Assembly: GCF_014305095.1 (NCBI RefSeq)
Contig: NZ_JACRUI010000005.1
Location: 1-64,000, forward strand
Origin: Flavobacterium kayseriense
GTDB taxonomy: Bacteria > Bacteroidota > Bacteroidia > Flavobacteriales > Flavobacteriaceae
Length of the DNA stretch: 64,000 nucleotides
Reading direction: 5' to 3'
In this document: positions 9,946-19,686 of the stretch, piece after piece
Layout of the letters: each line of letters begins with the position of its first letter
Numbering within the stretch: position 1 is the stretch's first letter
Translations under genes and position numbers: made by a program
The notes under the pieces: generated by a model
Seen by the model: the letters and a program-made list of their open reading frames with translations, nothing else
The model's database searches: none
What the model was told of the DNA's origin: nothing

Positions 9946-10278
9946 TTAAAAACCTAAATCTCGCTCAATCTCTTCCATTTCAATAACATCATGTGCTTCT
10001 AATAAAGAGGGCACCACGGTTAATTGATCAGGAACTGCATTGTAATCTATATTTAAAACAACGATTACAAAAGATTTTTTAGCTTTCTTGTGTTGTTTTG
10101 ATAACAGAGAAAGTGACTTGATATCTGTAATTGATAGATCACTGTATTTAGACAAGTCTACAATAATGTTTAAAGGTTCAAAAGCTTTGTATTGGTTTGT
10201 TAACTTCATCAAAAAAGTACTAAAATCGCCTTGAGTATCTTTTATTGTAACTGAATGCCCTTTTTCACTAACTTTCAT
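9946..10278 (-). CDS. Small STAS-like protein
   Basis: A 110-residue soluble protein with no signal peptide. The pattern of short strands and helices (NIIVDLSKYSDLSITDIKSL followed by SFVIVV) resembles a STAS/anti-sigma-factor-antagonist fold, but no diagnostic phosphorylatable Ser motif could be assigned. It lies between pyrB and rnz with 50- and 46-bp gaps and is therefore probably co-transcribed. Such genes are often found beside rnz in Bacteroidota, which gives no function by itself. Treat the fold assignment as tentative. Confidence 0.6.
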   Translation of the reverse strand: MKVSEKGHSVTIKDTQGDFSTFLMKLTNQYKAFEPLNIIVDLSKYSDLSITDIKSLSLLSKQHKKAKKSFVIVVLNIDYNAVPDQLTVVPSLLEAHDVIEMEEIERDLGF

Positions 10279-10328
10279 ACTTTTATCTTTTAATTTTTAA
10301 TAACTATAGTTTGTTATTTTATTAGCCC

Positions 10329-11255
10329 CTATTGAATTTTAGATGCTAATAGATAAATTACCGCCATACGGATTGCAACTCCATTCTCTACTTGATTTAA
10401 AATCACAGATTGGTTAGAGTCTGCTACATCTGAAGTTATTTCAACTCCCCGATTGATAGGGCCTGGATGCATTATTACAATTTCCTTGTGTAAAGAATCT
10501 AATAGCTGCTTATCAAGTCCATATTGTTGTGCATACTCTCTGGTTGATGGAAAATAATTTACATCCATACGTTCATTTTGTACACGCAACATATTAGCTA
10601 CATCACACCATTCTAAAGCTTTTCGGAGATTAGGTTCTACTTGTACTCCTAATGATTCGATATATTTAGGAATTAATGTTTTAGGTCCGCAAACTTTAAC
10701 CTCGGCGCCTTGCATTTGCAAAGCATAAATATTGGACAAAGCCACTCGAGAATGTAAAATATCGCCTACGATAACCACTTTCTTCCCTCCTACATCACTT
10801 AATTTTTCACGTATAGAATAACTGTCCAGTAAGGCTTGAGTGGGATGTTCATGTGCCCCATCTCCGGCATTTATTATACTTGCTTTTACATTTTTAGATA
10901 AAAAATACGCAGCTCCAGGATTTGCATGGCGCATAACAACCATATCAACTTTCATCGAAAGTATATTGTTAACCGTGTCTATAAGTGTCTCTCCCTTTTT
11001 AACTGACGATTGTGCCGCCGAAAAACTAATTACATCAGCTGATAGTCTTTTTTGAGCTAGCTCAAAAGATAATTTAGTACGGGTACTATTTTCGAAAAAA
11101 ATATTAGCAATGGTAATATCTCGTAAAGAGGGAACTTTTTTGATAGGTCTATTAATAACTTCTTTAAAATGATCAGCAGTTTCAAATATTAAGTCAATAT
11201 CATTTTTGTTGATGTATTTGATACCTAATAAATGATCTACGCTTAATTCTTTCAT
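10329..11255 (-). CDS. pyrB: Aspartate carbamoyltransferase, catalytic subunit
   Basis: A 308-residue enzyme that joins carbamoyl phosphate and aspartate in the first committed step of pyrimidine synthesis. The carbamoyl-phosphate loop FFENSTRTKLSFELA, the HPTQALLD motif and the C-terminal MHPGPINRGVEI all fit ATCase rather than ornithine carbamoyltransferase. No pyrI regulatory subunit lies nearby. It follows pyrR by 52 bp on the same strand, so expression is probably tied to PyrR/UMP status. Confidence 0.96.
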   Translation of the reverse strand: MKELSVDHLLGIKYINKNDIDLIFETADHFKEVINRPIKKVPSLRDITIANIFFENSTRTKLSFELAQKRLSADVISFSAAQSSVKKGETLIDTVNNILSMKVDMVVMRHANPGAAYFLSKNVKASIINAGDGAHEHPTQALLDSYSIREKLSDVGGKKVVIVGDILHSRVALSNIYALQMQGAEVKVCGPKTLIPKYIESLGVQVEPNLRKALEWCDVANMLRVQNERMDVNYFPSTREYAQQYGLDKQLLDSLHKEIVIMHPGPINRGVEITSDVADSNQSVILNQVENGVAIRMAVIYLLASKIQ

Positions 11256-11307
11256 TTTATTTTGAGATTATTGTATTTAAAAAATTGTTGGTTGATGCTG
11301 ATTAAAA

Positions 11308-11847
11308 CTAGTTGGTTACCAAATAGACTTTATCTTCACCATCATTTTCTTCCCAACTCACCTTGACTTTTTCGTTATTAATAGCATCTACTTGTCTGCC
11401 TCTATAATCCGGCTGAATAGGCAGATTACGACTAAATCTTCTATCGATTAAAACGAGTAGTTCTATCTCTGAAGGACGGCCAAAAGACTGAATAGCAGTC
11501 AATGCAGAGCGAATACTTCTTCCAGTAAATAATACATCATCAATAAAAATGACTTTTTTATTCTCAACGATAAAATTTATTTTGGTCTTATTTGCCTCTA
11601 AAGGTTTTTCTGTCCTACGAAAGTCATCTCTAAAAAAAGTGATGTCTAGGTACCCTAATTTAATTTCAGGAGTTGCATATTCTTTCTCTAAAATACTTTT
11701 AAGTCTCTCCGCAAGAAAGGTTCCTCGGGGCTGAATCCCGACTAAAATTGTATCCGAAAAATCTAAGTGCTTTTCAATCAACTGGCAAGCCAAACGATGT
11801 AAAATAACGTTTACTTCTTTTGAATTAAGCAATACTTTTTCGGTCAT
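11308..11847 (-). CDS. pyrR: Bifunctional PyrR regulator / uracil phosphoribosyltransferase
   Basis: A 179-residue type I phosphoribosyltransferase fold with the PRPP loop VIFIDDVLFTGRSIRSAL near residues 100-117 and the early GIQPRGTFLAERL segment. In Firmicutes PyrR binds pyr mRNA leaders and also has weak UPRTase activity; here it leads an operon containing pyrB. The 5' region has no obvious attenuator hairpin, so how it regulates here is not visible. The start is supported by a TATATTTG -7 element just upstream. Confidence 0.93.
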   Translation of the reverse strand: MTEKVLLNSKEVNVILHRLACQLIEKHLDFSDTILVGIQPRGTFLAERLKSILEKEYATPEIKLGYLDITFFRDDFRRTEKPLEANKTKINFIVENKKVIFIDDVLFTGRSIRSALTAIQSFGRPSEIELLVLIDRRFSRNLPIQPDYRGRQVDAINNEKVKVSWEENDGEDKVYLVTN

Positions 11848-11870
11848 AGTCTTAGTTTCTGTTGGTGTAG

Positions 11871-11878
11871 CAAATATA
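11871..11878 (-). promoter_or_regulatory. Candidate -7 element of the pyrR operon promoter
   Basis: On the minus strand this reads TATATTTG, a full match to the Bacteroidota TAnnTTTG element, about 25 bp before the pyrR start. A second possible element (TACTTTG) lies a little further upstream. No well-spaced -33 TTG was identified. Confidence 0.4.
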
Positions 11879-12021
11879 CATATTTCAAAGTAGGTATTAA
11901 AATTTTATTTTTGCAAAACACATCTTAGAATATTGAAACTCTTAATAATAATTATATAATATTCAAATAGTACAACAATTGTACTTTTACCTTATTATTA
12001 AACATCGCTAAAACATATATT

Positions 12022-12195
12022 ATGAAAAATCAAATACTAAGAGTACTTATGCTGCTTGTAGCTTCACTGTCGTTTACAAGTTGCGAACTAATAGGAGGAA
12101 TATTCAAAGCAGGAATGGGAGTTGGAATATTTATTGTCATTGCAATAATCGCAATCGTTTTGATTGTAGTCAGCAAACTTTTTGGAAAGAAATAA
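12022..12195 (+). CDS. 57-aa single-pass membrane lipoprotein
   Basis: A small gene starting at ATG 12022. It encodes a signal sequence ending in SFTSCELIGG (lipobox Cys near residue 21), a Gly-rich GIFKAGMGVG stretch, and one strongly hydrophobic helix followed by a KLFGKK tail. Small proteins with this CExIGGIFKAG pattern are common in Bacteroidota and are often auto-annotated as phosphatidate cytidylyltransferase, which 57 residues cannot support. It is followed by a strong terminator and is convergent with the ABC-F gene. Function unknown. Confidence 0.8.
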   Translation: MKNQILRVLMLLVASLSFTSCELIGGIFKAGMGVGIFIVIAIIAIVLIVVSKLFGKK

Positions 12196-12204
12196 CTAAA
12201 AATA

Positions 12205-12240
12205 AAAAAGCTCCTTAATAATGATTTAGGAGCTTTTTCT
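12205..12240 (+). terminator. Bidirectional terminator between the small lipoprotein and ABC-F genes
   Basis: Stem AAAAAGCTCCT / AGGAGCTTTTT with a 12-base loop and flanking A and T runs. It lies 10 bp after the small gene's stop and 24 bp from the end of the convergent ABC-F gene. Confidence 0.85.
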
Positions 12241-12263
12241 ATTGATATTAAAAAGTATAATTT

Positions 12264-13892
<1,629 letters not shown>

Positions 13893-14133
13893 TTAAAAAA
13901 TTTGTGCAAAAGTACAAAAAAAATACCGATTTAAAGAAAGGCAATTACTATACTTATTCTGTCTAGCAATCATTATTTTCCTTTTATGATAAATCTATTT
14001 CAAGTATTAAAATTCATTCAAAAAACAAACATCACGAAATTTTAACGTATTTAATTTTAATTATATTTTTTTTTATTTGGCTTTAAATATACATTTACCG
14101 TTAAACTAAAACTTAAATAGAAAAAACTAAAAA

Positions 14134-15603
14134 ATGGAAACCGAAAATCTACAAACTAAATGGGGACAATTTATCTCCTTAATCATCGTCTTTTTCTTTT
14201 GGGGATTTGTTGGTTCGGCCAATGACATCCTTATACCCGTATTCAAAAAGGTGTTTACCCTATCTCAAGTGCAATCACAATTAGTAGCTTGGGCATTTTA
14301 TGTTGCTTATTTTGTTGGATCAATTATCTTCTTTTTAGTATCTGTAAAAGTCGACGTTTTACAAAAATTTGGTTATAAAAAAACACTTTCAGCTGGATTG
14401 TTGCTCTCAGCTATAGGATCGTTCATGTTCGTTCCAGCTGCTACAATGGAAAGCTTTCCTTTTTTCTTGACAGCTCTTTTTACTGTAGGGTTAGGTTTTT
14501 CTATTCAGCAAATTGTTGCTAACCCTTTAGCTATAAAAATGGGGAGTCCTGCAACTGGTGCACATCGTTTAACATTGGCAGGTGGTATCAATTCATTTGG
14601 AACAACAATAGGTGCAATCTTGTTAGGAATTGCTCTATTTGGAATGGGAAATGACAAAAAAACGGCTCTATCACTTGAGGATATAAAATTACCATTCATT
14701 ATTTTGGGAATTGCGTTCATAGTAGTTGCTATTTTTATGAATTTTTCTAAAATTGAAAACCCTGCAAAAATTGAAAAAACAGTTGTTGCAGAAGGTACTG
14801 ATAAATTTAGAATTTTAGATTACCCACAGCTCTACTTGGGTATGCTAGCTATCTTTATATATGTAGGAACAGAAGTTACAATTATTAGTAACCTACCTGC
14901 TTTGCTTCAAACTGCAGAATTTGGAAACGTTTTAGAAGACGCTATTTCACCCTTCATTGCACTATATTGGGGAAGTCTTATGATAGGTCGTTGGAACGGC
15001 GGTGTTAATGTATTTAATACCACTAAAATCATGAATATCTCTTTAAAATTCATCGTACCAATGATTGCATTTGGCGTTATCATAGGTGCCAATATGTTCG
15101 CTGGTCACGACGTGTCTGAATTTTATATCTACCCACTTTGGATCTTATTGTTTATTGCTGTAAGTTTCGTTGGAGGAAAAAATGCTGGAAAAACATTAAT
15201 GTTATTTGGACTTTCTGGTGTTGCAATGATGTTCATCGGACTAGTAACTACAGACATCACGTATACAAAATTCTTCATAATCTCTGGTGGATTATTTGCT
15301 TCTATCATGTGGCCTTCTATTTTTGATCTAGCTATCGCAGGTCTAGGCAAAAACACAGGGAAAGCTTCTTCGTTCTTAATCATGATGATACTTGGTGGTG
15401 GTGTAATTCCGTTACTTCAAGGAAAAATTTGCGATTATGACCTGACTCATGCAGATGGTATTCTAGGTATCACGTGGACACATTTCTCTTACGTTGTTCC
15501 ACTACTTGGATTCGCTTATCTAGGATTTTATGGATTTTATTGTCCTAAAATACTAAGAAAACAAGGGATACTACAAGTTGAAACTGAAGGTGGAGGACAC
15601 TAG
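14134..15603 (+). CDS. Sugar MFS transporter (FucP/GluP-like FHS family)
   Basis: A 489-residue inner-membrane protein with about 12 hydrophobic helices. The N-terminal FFFWGFVGSANDILIPVFKK, followed by AWAFYVAYFVGS, and the mid-protein LTLAGGINSFGTTIGAIL are typical of the fucose/galactose/glucose:H+ symporter group. It is longer than E. coli FucP (438), with an extra loop near residues 170-225. It is a single-gene unit with its own terminator. The substrate cannot be fixed from sequence, since no sugar catabolic gene is adjacent. Confidence 0.88.
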   Translation: METENLQTKWGQFISLIIVFFFWGFVGSANDILIPVFKKVFTLSQVQSQLVAWAFYVAYFVGSIIFFLVSVKVDVLQKFGYKKTLSAGLLLSAIGSFMFVPAATMESFPFFLTALFTVGLGFSIQQIVANPLAIKMGSPATGAHRLTLAGGINSFGTTIGAILLGIALFGMGNDKKTALSLEDIKLPFIILGIAFIVVAIFMNFSKIENPAKIEKTVVAEGTDKFRILDYPQLYLGMLAIFIYVGTEVTIISNLPALLQTAEFGNVLEDAISPFIALYWGSLMIGRWNGGVNVFNTTKIMNISLKFIVPMIAFGVIIGANMFAGHDVSEFYIYPLWILLFIAVSFVGGKNAGKTLMLFGLSGVAMMFIGLVTTDITYTKFFIISGGLFASIMWPSIFDLAIAGLGKNTGKASSFLIMMILGGGVIPLLQGKICDYDLTHADGILGITWTHFSYVVPLLGFAYLGFYGFYCPKILRKQGILQVETEGGGH

Positions 15604-15632
15604 TTAATTAAAATATTTTTTAGATAAATCAT

Positions 15633-15662
15633 AAAAACCATCAAAAATATTTGATGGTTTTT
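15633..15662 (+). terminator. Terminator of the MFS transporter gene
   Basis: Stem AAAAACCATCAAA / TTTGATGGTTTTT with a 4-base loop and a T run, 30 bp past the stop codon. Confidence 0.85.
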
Positions 15663-15675
15663 TTATGGCACCAAT

Positions 15676-15707
15676 TTTGAATTCTTCAGTAATATAAAAT
15701 ACATTTG
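15676..15707 (+). promoter_or_regulatory. Bacteroidota-type promoter of the lipoprotein gene
   Basis: A TTTG at 15676-15679 and TACATTTG at 15700-15707 are separated by 20 bases, matching the TTG-N(17-23)-TAnnTTTG pattern of Flavobacterium promoters. The gene starts 16 bp downstream. Confidence 0.6.
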
Positions 15708-15722
15708 CTTAAATAACCTGCT

Positions 15723-16913
15723 ATGAAAAAAACACTACTCTTACTTGCTTTTGTATTATTTATTGCTTCCTGCGGAATAAAAAACACTCAAACTCTAATA
15801 AGCGAAGGTAACTATGACACTGCCATTGACAGAGCTGTAGAAGGTTTGCGTTCCAATAAAAACGCTAAAGGGAAACAAGATTACATATATCTTTTAGAAG
15901 AGGCTTTCGCCAAAGCAAAGGAGCGTGATCTAAGCGCCATTCGCTTTTGGGAACAAGAAGCAAACCCACAAAACTTGGAAAAAATTTATACAACGTATGT
16001 TGCGCTGGCCGATCGTCAAAATCAAATCGCCCCCTTATTACCCTTACAATTACTTAAAGAAAACAAGAATGCTAAGTTCATTTTTAGTAATTACAATACT
16101 GAAATCATAAATAGCAAGCAGAAACTTTCATCATTTTTATATGACAACAGTAAGGCCTTGCTACTAACAAAAAATAAGGCTAACGCCCGAAGAGCATTTG
16201 ATGACTTAGTTTATTTAAACCGAATCAATCCTAATTTTAAAGAAACTAATGATTTAATGATCGAAGCTCAAAGCAAAGGAACTGATTATGTAAAAGTCTC
16301 ATTGCAAAATGATACCAATCAACTTATTCCTTTGCAACTGCAAAAAGAACTCATGGATTTTAACACCTATGGTTTAGATCAAAAATGGACCATTTTTGAT
16401 AGTAGCAATCAAAAAGGGGTAAGTTACGATTATGGATTAATTCTCAATTTCAATCAAATTGATATTTCACCAGAGCAAATAAAAGAGAAAGAGTTTGTAA
16501 AAGAAAAGCAAATAAAAGATGGAGTAAAAGCTTTAGTAGATAGTAGAGGAAAAGTTGTAAAAGACAGTCTAGGCAAACCAATTATGGTCGATAATCTTAA
16601 AACCATTCAGATCAGAATATATGAATTCTACCAATTTAAAGCCTGCTACATAGCTGCTAATGTCAATTTTATAGACTTAAAAAGTAATCGCGTTTTAGAA
16701 TCTTTTCCAATTGCAACTGAATCTGTTTTTGAAAATACCTATGCAACTTACAAAGGGGATAGAAGAGCTACTGAGAGTGAATATTACACTTATTTTGACC
16801 GGAGAGCATTACCGTTTCCTAACAATGAGCAAATGGTTTACGACACCGCCCAAGATTTAAAAGCTAAATTTAAGACTATTATTAGTCGCAATAATTTTAC
16901 AGGAAACCGCTAA
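15723..16913 (+). CDS. Lipoprotein with TPR-like N-terminal half, function unknown
   Basis: A 396-residue protein with a lipoprotein signal (LFIASCGIKNTQ). The first ~180 residues are helical and TPR-like (LISEGNYDTAIDRAVEGLR, KNKANARRAFDDLVYLNRI). The C-terminal part is mixed, with a YYTYFDRRALPFPNNEQMVYDTA segment near the end. No enzymatic motif is apparent. It has its own promoter and a strong downstream hairpin, so it is probably transcribed alone and is not part of the arginine run. Proteins of this kind are common uncharacterised Flavobacteriia lipoproteins. Confidence 0.75.
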   Translation: MKKTLLLLAFVLFIASCGIKNTQTLISEGNYDTAIDRAVEGLRSNKNAKGKQDYIYLLEEAFAKAKERDLSAIRFWEQEANPQNLEKIYTTYVALADRQNQIAPLLPLQLLKENKNAKFIFSNYNTEIINSKQKLSSFLYDNSKALLLTKNKANARRAFDDLVYLNRINPNFKETNDLMIEAQSKGTDYVKVSLQNDTNQLIPLQLQKELMDFNTYGLDQKWTIFDSSNQKGVSYDYGLILNFNQIDISPEQIKEKEFVKEKQIKDGVKALVDSRGKVVKDSLGKPIMVDNLKTIQIRIYEFYQFKACYIAANVNFIDLKSNRVLESFPIATESVFENTYATYKGDRRATESEYYTYFDRRALPFPNNEQMVYDTAQDLKAKFKTIISRNNFTGNR

Positions 16914-16946
16914 TTTCTGAGCATTTTACTTCCCCATATAAAATCA

Positions 16947-16990
16947 CACTGCATTAAAATTTTGTTAGAATTTTAAATTTTAATGCAGTG
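16947..16990 (+). terminator. Long AT-rich hairpin after the lipoprotein gene
   Basis: CACTGCATTAAAATT pairs with AATTTTAATGCAGTG (15 bp) around a 14-base loop, 33 bp past the stop. The T run is interrupted. The position between the lipoprotein gene and the arginine leader also allows a regulatory role. Confidence 0.6.
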
Positions 16991-17017
16991 TATTAAAATT
17001 ATGTGTACTTTCGCAAT

Positions 17018-17098
17018 ATGAATAAAAAGAGTGTACATACAATCTCTACCTCACGGACAATAAAATTAGCTACTTCTCCCGTAGTGCGGATGCTGTAA
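17018..17098 (+). CDS. Candidate 26-aa leader peptide of the arginine run
   Basis: A short frame MNKKSVHTIS... ending RML, with stop TAA at 17096-17098, in the 5' region 240 bp before the first gene of the arginine run. Both of its arginines are encoded by CGG, which is scarce in this AT-rich genome. The second lies three codons before the stop, and the stop overlaps a perfect palindrome. These traits fit ribosome-stalling attenuation by arginine supply. No classical terminator is obvious: the following sequence has only a weak hairpin and then an AT-rich stretch. It could be chance; the evidence is position, codon choice and overlap with the palindrome. Confidence 0.4.
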   Translation: MNKKSVHTISTSRTIKLATSPVVRML

Positions 17099-17104
17099 TT
17101 ACAG
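17093..17104. promoter_or_regulatory. 12-bp perfect palindrome overlapping the leader stop
   Basis: CTGTAATTACAG, self-complementary, spanning the leader-peptide stop codon upstream of the arginine run. It could be an operator for a dimeric regulator or the core of a weak RNA hairpin. No second copy was noticed in the window. The remaining 17105-17337 sequence holds no recognised element apart from a small CTAGC-GCAT-GCTAG hairpin near 17178. Confidence 0.35.
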
Positions 17105-17337
17105 TACCCAAGATTTATTTTATTTTATTCATTTTTACCTTTTCCTATTTTGAAATTATATTCGTTCGTCATTGGACTAGCGCATGCTAGCGACATTCAA
17201 ATAACCAGCATTAGTTTACTCATAACCATTTGCTGCTCAATATTTTGTTATTTATTTCATAACTTTGATTGTAATAACAAAACCTTTTGTAGAAACAAAT
17301 TCATCCCATTATTTAATCCACAAATTCATCTTCTGAA

Positions 17338-17955
17338 ATGAATATCTCTATTGTTATAACTCAGGAAGAACATTTTAAGTACGCACAAATTATTTGCGAT
17401 ACTATAGAATCGTCTGCCTTATTGAGAGGAACCGGAATTGCTAAACGTACACCTGAATACATCCAAAAAAAGATGGAAAACAAGGATGCCGTAATTGCCT
17501 TAGTTGATGGAACTTTTGCCGGTTTTTGCTACATAGAAAGCTGGCAAGACAGTAATTATGTAGCACATTCAGGGTTAATTGTGCATCCTGATTTTAGAAA
17601 CCTTGGCTTGGCAAAAAAAATTAAAGCAAAAGTTTTTGATTATTCTCTAAAAAAATACCCTAATGCTAAGGTTTTTGGGATCACGACTGGTTTAGCCGTT
17701 ATGAAAATTAACTCCGAGCTAGGATACAAACCCGTTCCTTTCTCTGAACTAACAACTGATCCAAGTTTTTGGAAAGGATGTCAAACCTGCACCAACTATG
17801 AAATTTTAAAAAGTAAAGACAATAAAATGTGCTTGTGCACCGGAATGCTTTTTGATCCTAAGGAAAAAGCAAAGCATCCGCCTAAGCACCCTTTTAATGT
17901 CCGGATTTGGAACCGTTTAAAAAAAATCAAACAAGCTCTTTTCTTAGAGGAGTAA
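17338..17955 (+). CDS. GNAT N-acetyltransferase heading the arginine run
   Basis: A 205-residue protein with a GNAT core: HSGLIVHPDFRNLGLAKKIK holds the acetyl-CoA binding loop. A Cys-rich segment follows (CQTCTNYEILKSKDNKMCLC, about residues 144-163). It precedes argG by 53 bp. Because no argA or argJ is seen in the run, this is the best candidate for making N-acylglutamate, the first step of the acylated ornithine route. That assignment rests on position and fold. The short tail after the GNAT core is basic (KHPPKHPFNVRIWNRLKKIK). Confidence 0.75.
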   Translation: MNISIVITQEEHFKYAQIICDTIESSALLRGTGIAKRTPEYIQKKMENKDAVIALVDGTFAGFCYIESWQDSNYVAHSGLIVHPDFRNLGLAKKIKAKVFDYSLKKYPNAKVFGITTGLAVMKINSELGYKPVPFSELTTDPSFWKGCQTCTNYEILKSKDNKMCLCTGMLFDPKEKAKHPPKHPFNVRIWNRLKKIKQALFLEE

Positions 17956-18008
17956 AAAATTAAACTAATCACTTGCGGGATTTTACCACAAGATCAAAAA
18001 ATGAAAAA

Positions 18009-19202
18009 ATGAAAAAAGTTGTATTAGCCTACAGCGGCGGTTTAGATACTTCCTACTGTCTAAAATATTTGAAAAACGAAAAAGGATATGAAGTTCACAC
18101 CGTCTTAATCAACACCGGTGGTTTTGATGATGCCGAATTAACAGCAATTGAAGAAAGAGCCTATGAATTAGGAAGCGCACAACACGCTAACCTTACCATC
18201 GTTGATAAATATTATGACAAAGCCATTAAATACTTAATTTATGGTAATGTTCTTAAAAATAATACGTACCCTTTATCTGTAAGTGCCGAGCGTGTTTTTC
18301 AAGCTATTGAAGCAATTAAATATGCTAAGTCTGTAGGTGCCGAAGCCATCGCTCATGGAAGTACAGGTGCAGGAAATGACCAAATTCGTTTTGACTTAAT
18401 ATTTCAAACTATCGCTCCCGAAATTGAAATCATCACTCCTATCAGAGACTTGAAATTATCAAGACAAGAAGAGGTCGATTATTTATCAAAAAACGGCGTG
18501 CATTATTCATGGGAAAAAGCACAATATTCAATCAATAAAGGACTTTGGGGAACAAGCGTTGGAGGAAAAGAAACTTTAACATCTAATCAACCTCTTCCTA
18601 ACGAAGCTTATCCTTCACAATTGCAAAAAGATGGAGAAGAAAAAGTGACATTAACCTTTGAAAAAGGAGAATTGGTGCAGATTAATAATATCAAAAAATC
18701 ACCAATCGATAATATTGTAATTCTTGAAAAATTAGCAAATGCATTTGCTATTGGTAGAGATACTCATGTGGGTGATACGATTATTGGAATTAAAGGAAGA
18801 GTCGGTTTTGAAGCTGCTGCACCGCTAATTATTATAAAAGCACATCATTTATTGGAGAAACACACTCTTGGTAAATGGCAACAATATTGGAAGGAGCAAC
18901 TAGGAAACTGGTACGGAATGTTGTTTCATGAAGGTCAATTTCTTGATCCTGTAATGCGCAATATCGAGGCGTTCCTTGAAGATACTCAAAAAACAGTAAA
19001 CGGGAAAGTTATCGTTACTTTAAAACCGTATCACTTTACGCTTGACGGAATTGAATCAGATAATGATTTAATGAATACAGGTTTTGGTCAATATGGCGAA
19101 ATGAACAACGCTTGGACTTCAGATGACGCAAAAGGTTTTATCAAAATTTTAGGTAACGCCCAAAATATTTTTTCAGCTGTAAATAACGAGACGTACGAAT
19201 AA
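18009..19202 (+). CDS. argG: Argininosuccinate synthase
   Basis: A 397-residue ATP-dependent ligase joining citrulline and aspartate. The PP-loop AYSGGLDTSYCLKYL begins at residue 6; later GSTGAGNDQIRFD, SINKGLWGTSVGG and the C-terminal YGEMNNAWTSDDAKGF motifs are typical. ATG 18009 is chosen because it places the PP-loop at the usual distance from the N-terminus; the TTG at 17973 would add 12 unrelated residues. It lies second in the arginine run, ahead of a small lipoprotein gene. Confidence 0.95.
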   Translation: MKKVVLAYSGGLDTSYCLKYLKNEKGYEVHTVLINTGGFDDAELTAIEERAYELGSAQHANLTIVDKYYDKAIKYLIYGNVLKNNTYPLSVSAERVFQAIEAIKYAKSVGAEAIAHGSTGAGNDQIRFDLIFQTIAPEIEIITPIRDLKLSRQEEVDYLSKNGVHYSWEKAQYSINKGLWGTSVGGKETLTSNQPLPNEAYPSQLQKDGEEKVTLTFEKGELVQINNIKKSPIDNIVILEKLANAFAIGRDTHVGDTIIGIKGRVGFEAAAPLIIIKAHHLLEKHTLGKWQQYWKEQLGNWYGMLFHEGQFLDPVMRNIEAFLEDTQKTVNGKVIVTLKPYHFTLDGIESDNDLMNTGFGQYGEMNNAWTSDDAKGFIKILGNAQNIFSAVNNETYE

Positions 19203-19226
19203 TTAATTTTAGTAATTTTTAATATT

Positions 19227-19631
19227 ATGAAAATAAAAGCACTTATTTTATTACCGTTATTTTTTATCATTTTCGGATGTACTAATGATGATTCTCCTGA
19301 AAAAGAACCATTAAAAAGTATTACTTATGAGGTCTTACTATTTGATTATAAAGCTGATACAGGTAATAACACATCTAGGTTACGTTATGAGATAAAGTTT
19401 ACTAATCCTAATAATGTTGACGTAAAAGGAAATTATAAGATAACATATGACGCTGATGGACTTATTCTAACTCCTATTAGAAAAGTACCCAACGACGATC
19501 CTTATGAAAAAATTGGAGCGAACTCCTTTTATACCGTTAGCTATGATGTTGAATCAGCAATTGATATAAACAAAGGAAAGATTAACTCAATAAAGTTCGT
19601 GACGGCAGAATTTATTTTTGCTACGGAATAA
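19227..19631 (+). CDS. Small lipoprotein inside the arginine run
   Basis: A 134-residue protein with a lipoprotein signal (LLPLFFIIFGCTNDDSPEKEP) and a single beta-rich domain, including FTNPNNVDVKGNYKITYDADG. No family was recognised. It sits 24 bp after argG and 55 bp before argC on the same strand, so it is probably co-transcribed, yet nothing in it suggests an arginine role. It may be a lineage-specific insertion into the operon. Confidence 0.7.
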   Translation: MKIKALILLPLFFIIFGCTNDDSPEKEPLKSITYEVLLFDYKADTGNNTSRLRYEIKFTNPNNVDVKGNYKITYDADGLILTPIRKVPNDDPYEKIGANSFYTVSYDVESAIDINKGKINSIKFVTAEFIFATE

Positions 19632-19686
19632 AACATAAAAATAGATTGATTTTATTTTTACAAACCAATCTTAAAAATAAAAAATT

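Noticed and set aside
12022..12195. Phosphatidate cytidylyltransferase name for the 57-residue protein.
   Set aside because: 57 residues with a lipobox and one helix cannot be a multi-pass CDP-diglyceride synthase; the name is a common annotation artefact.
17150..17341. A 63-codon frame with a TTG start before the GNAT gene, with a weak hydrophobic stretch.
   Set aside because: It starts at TTG, has an unusual Cys/Ile-rich composition, no supporting start signal, and lies in the 5' region of the arginine run. More likely untranslated leader.
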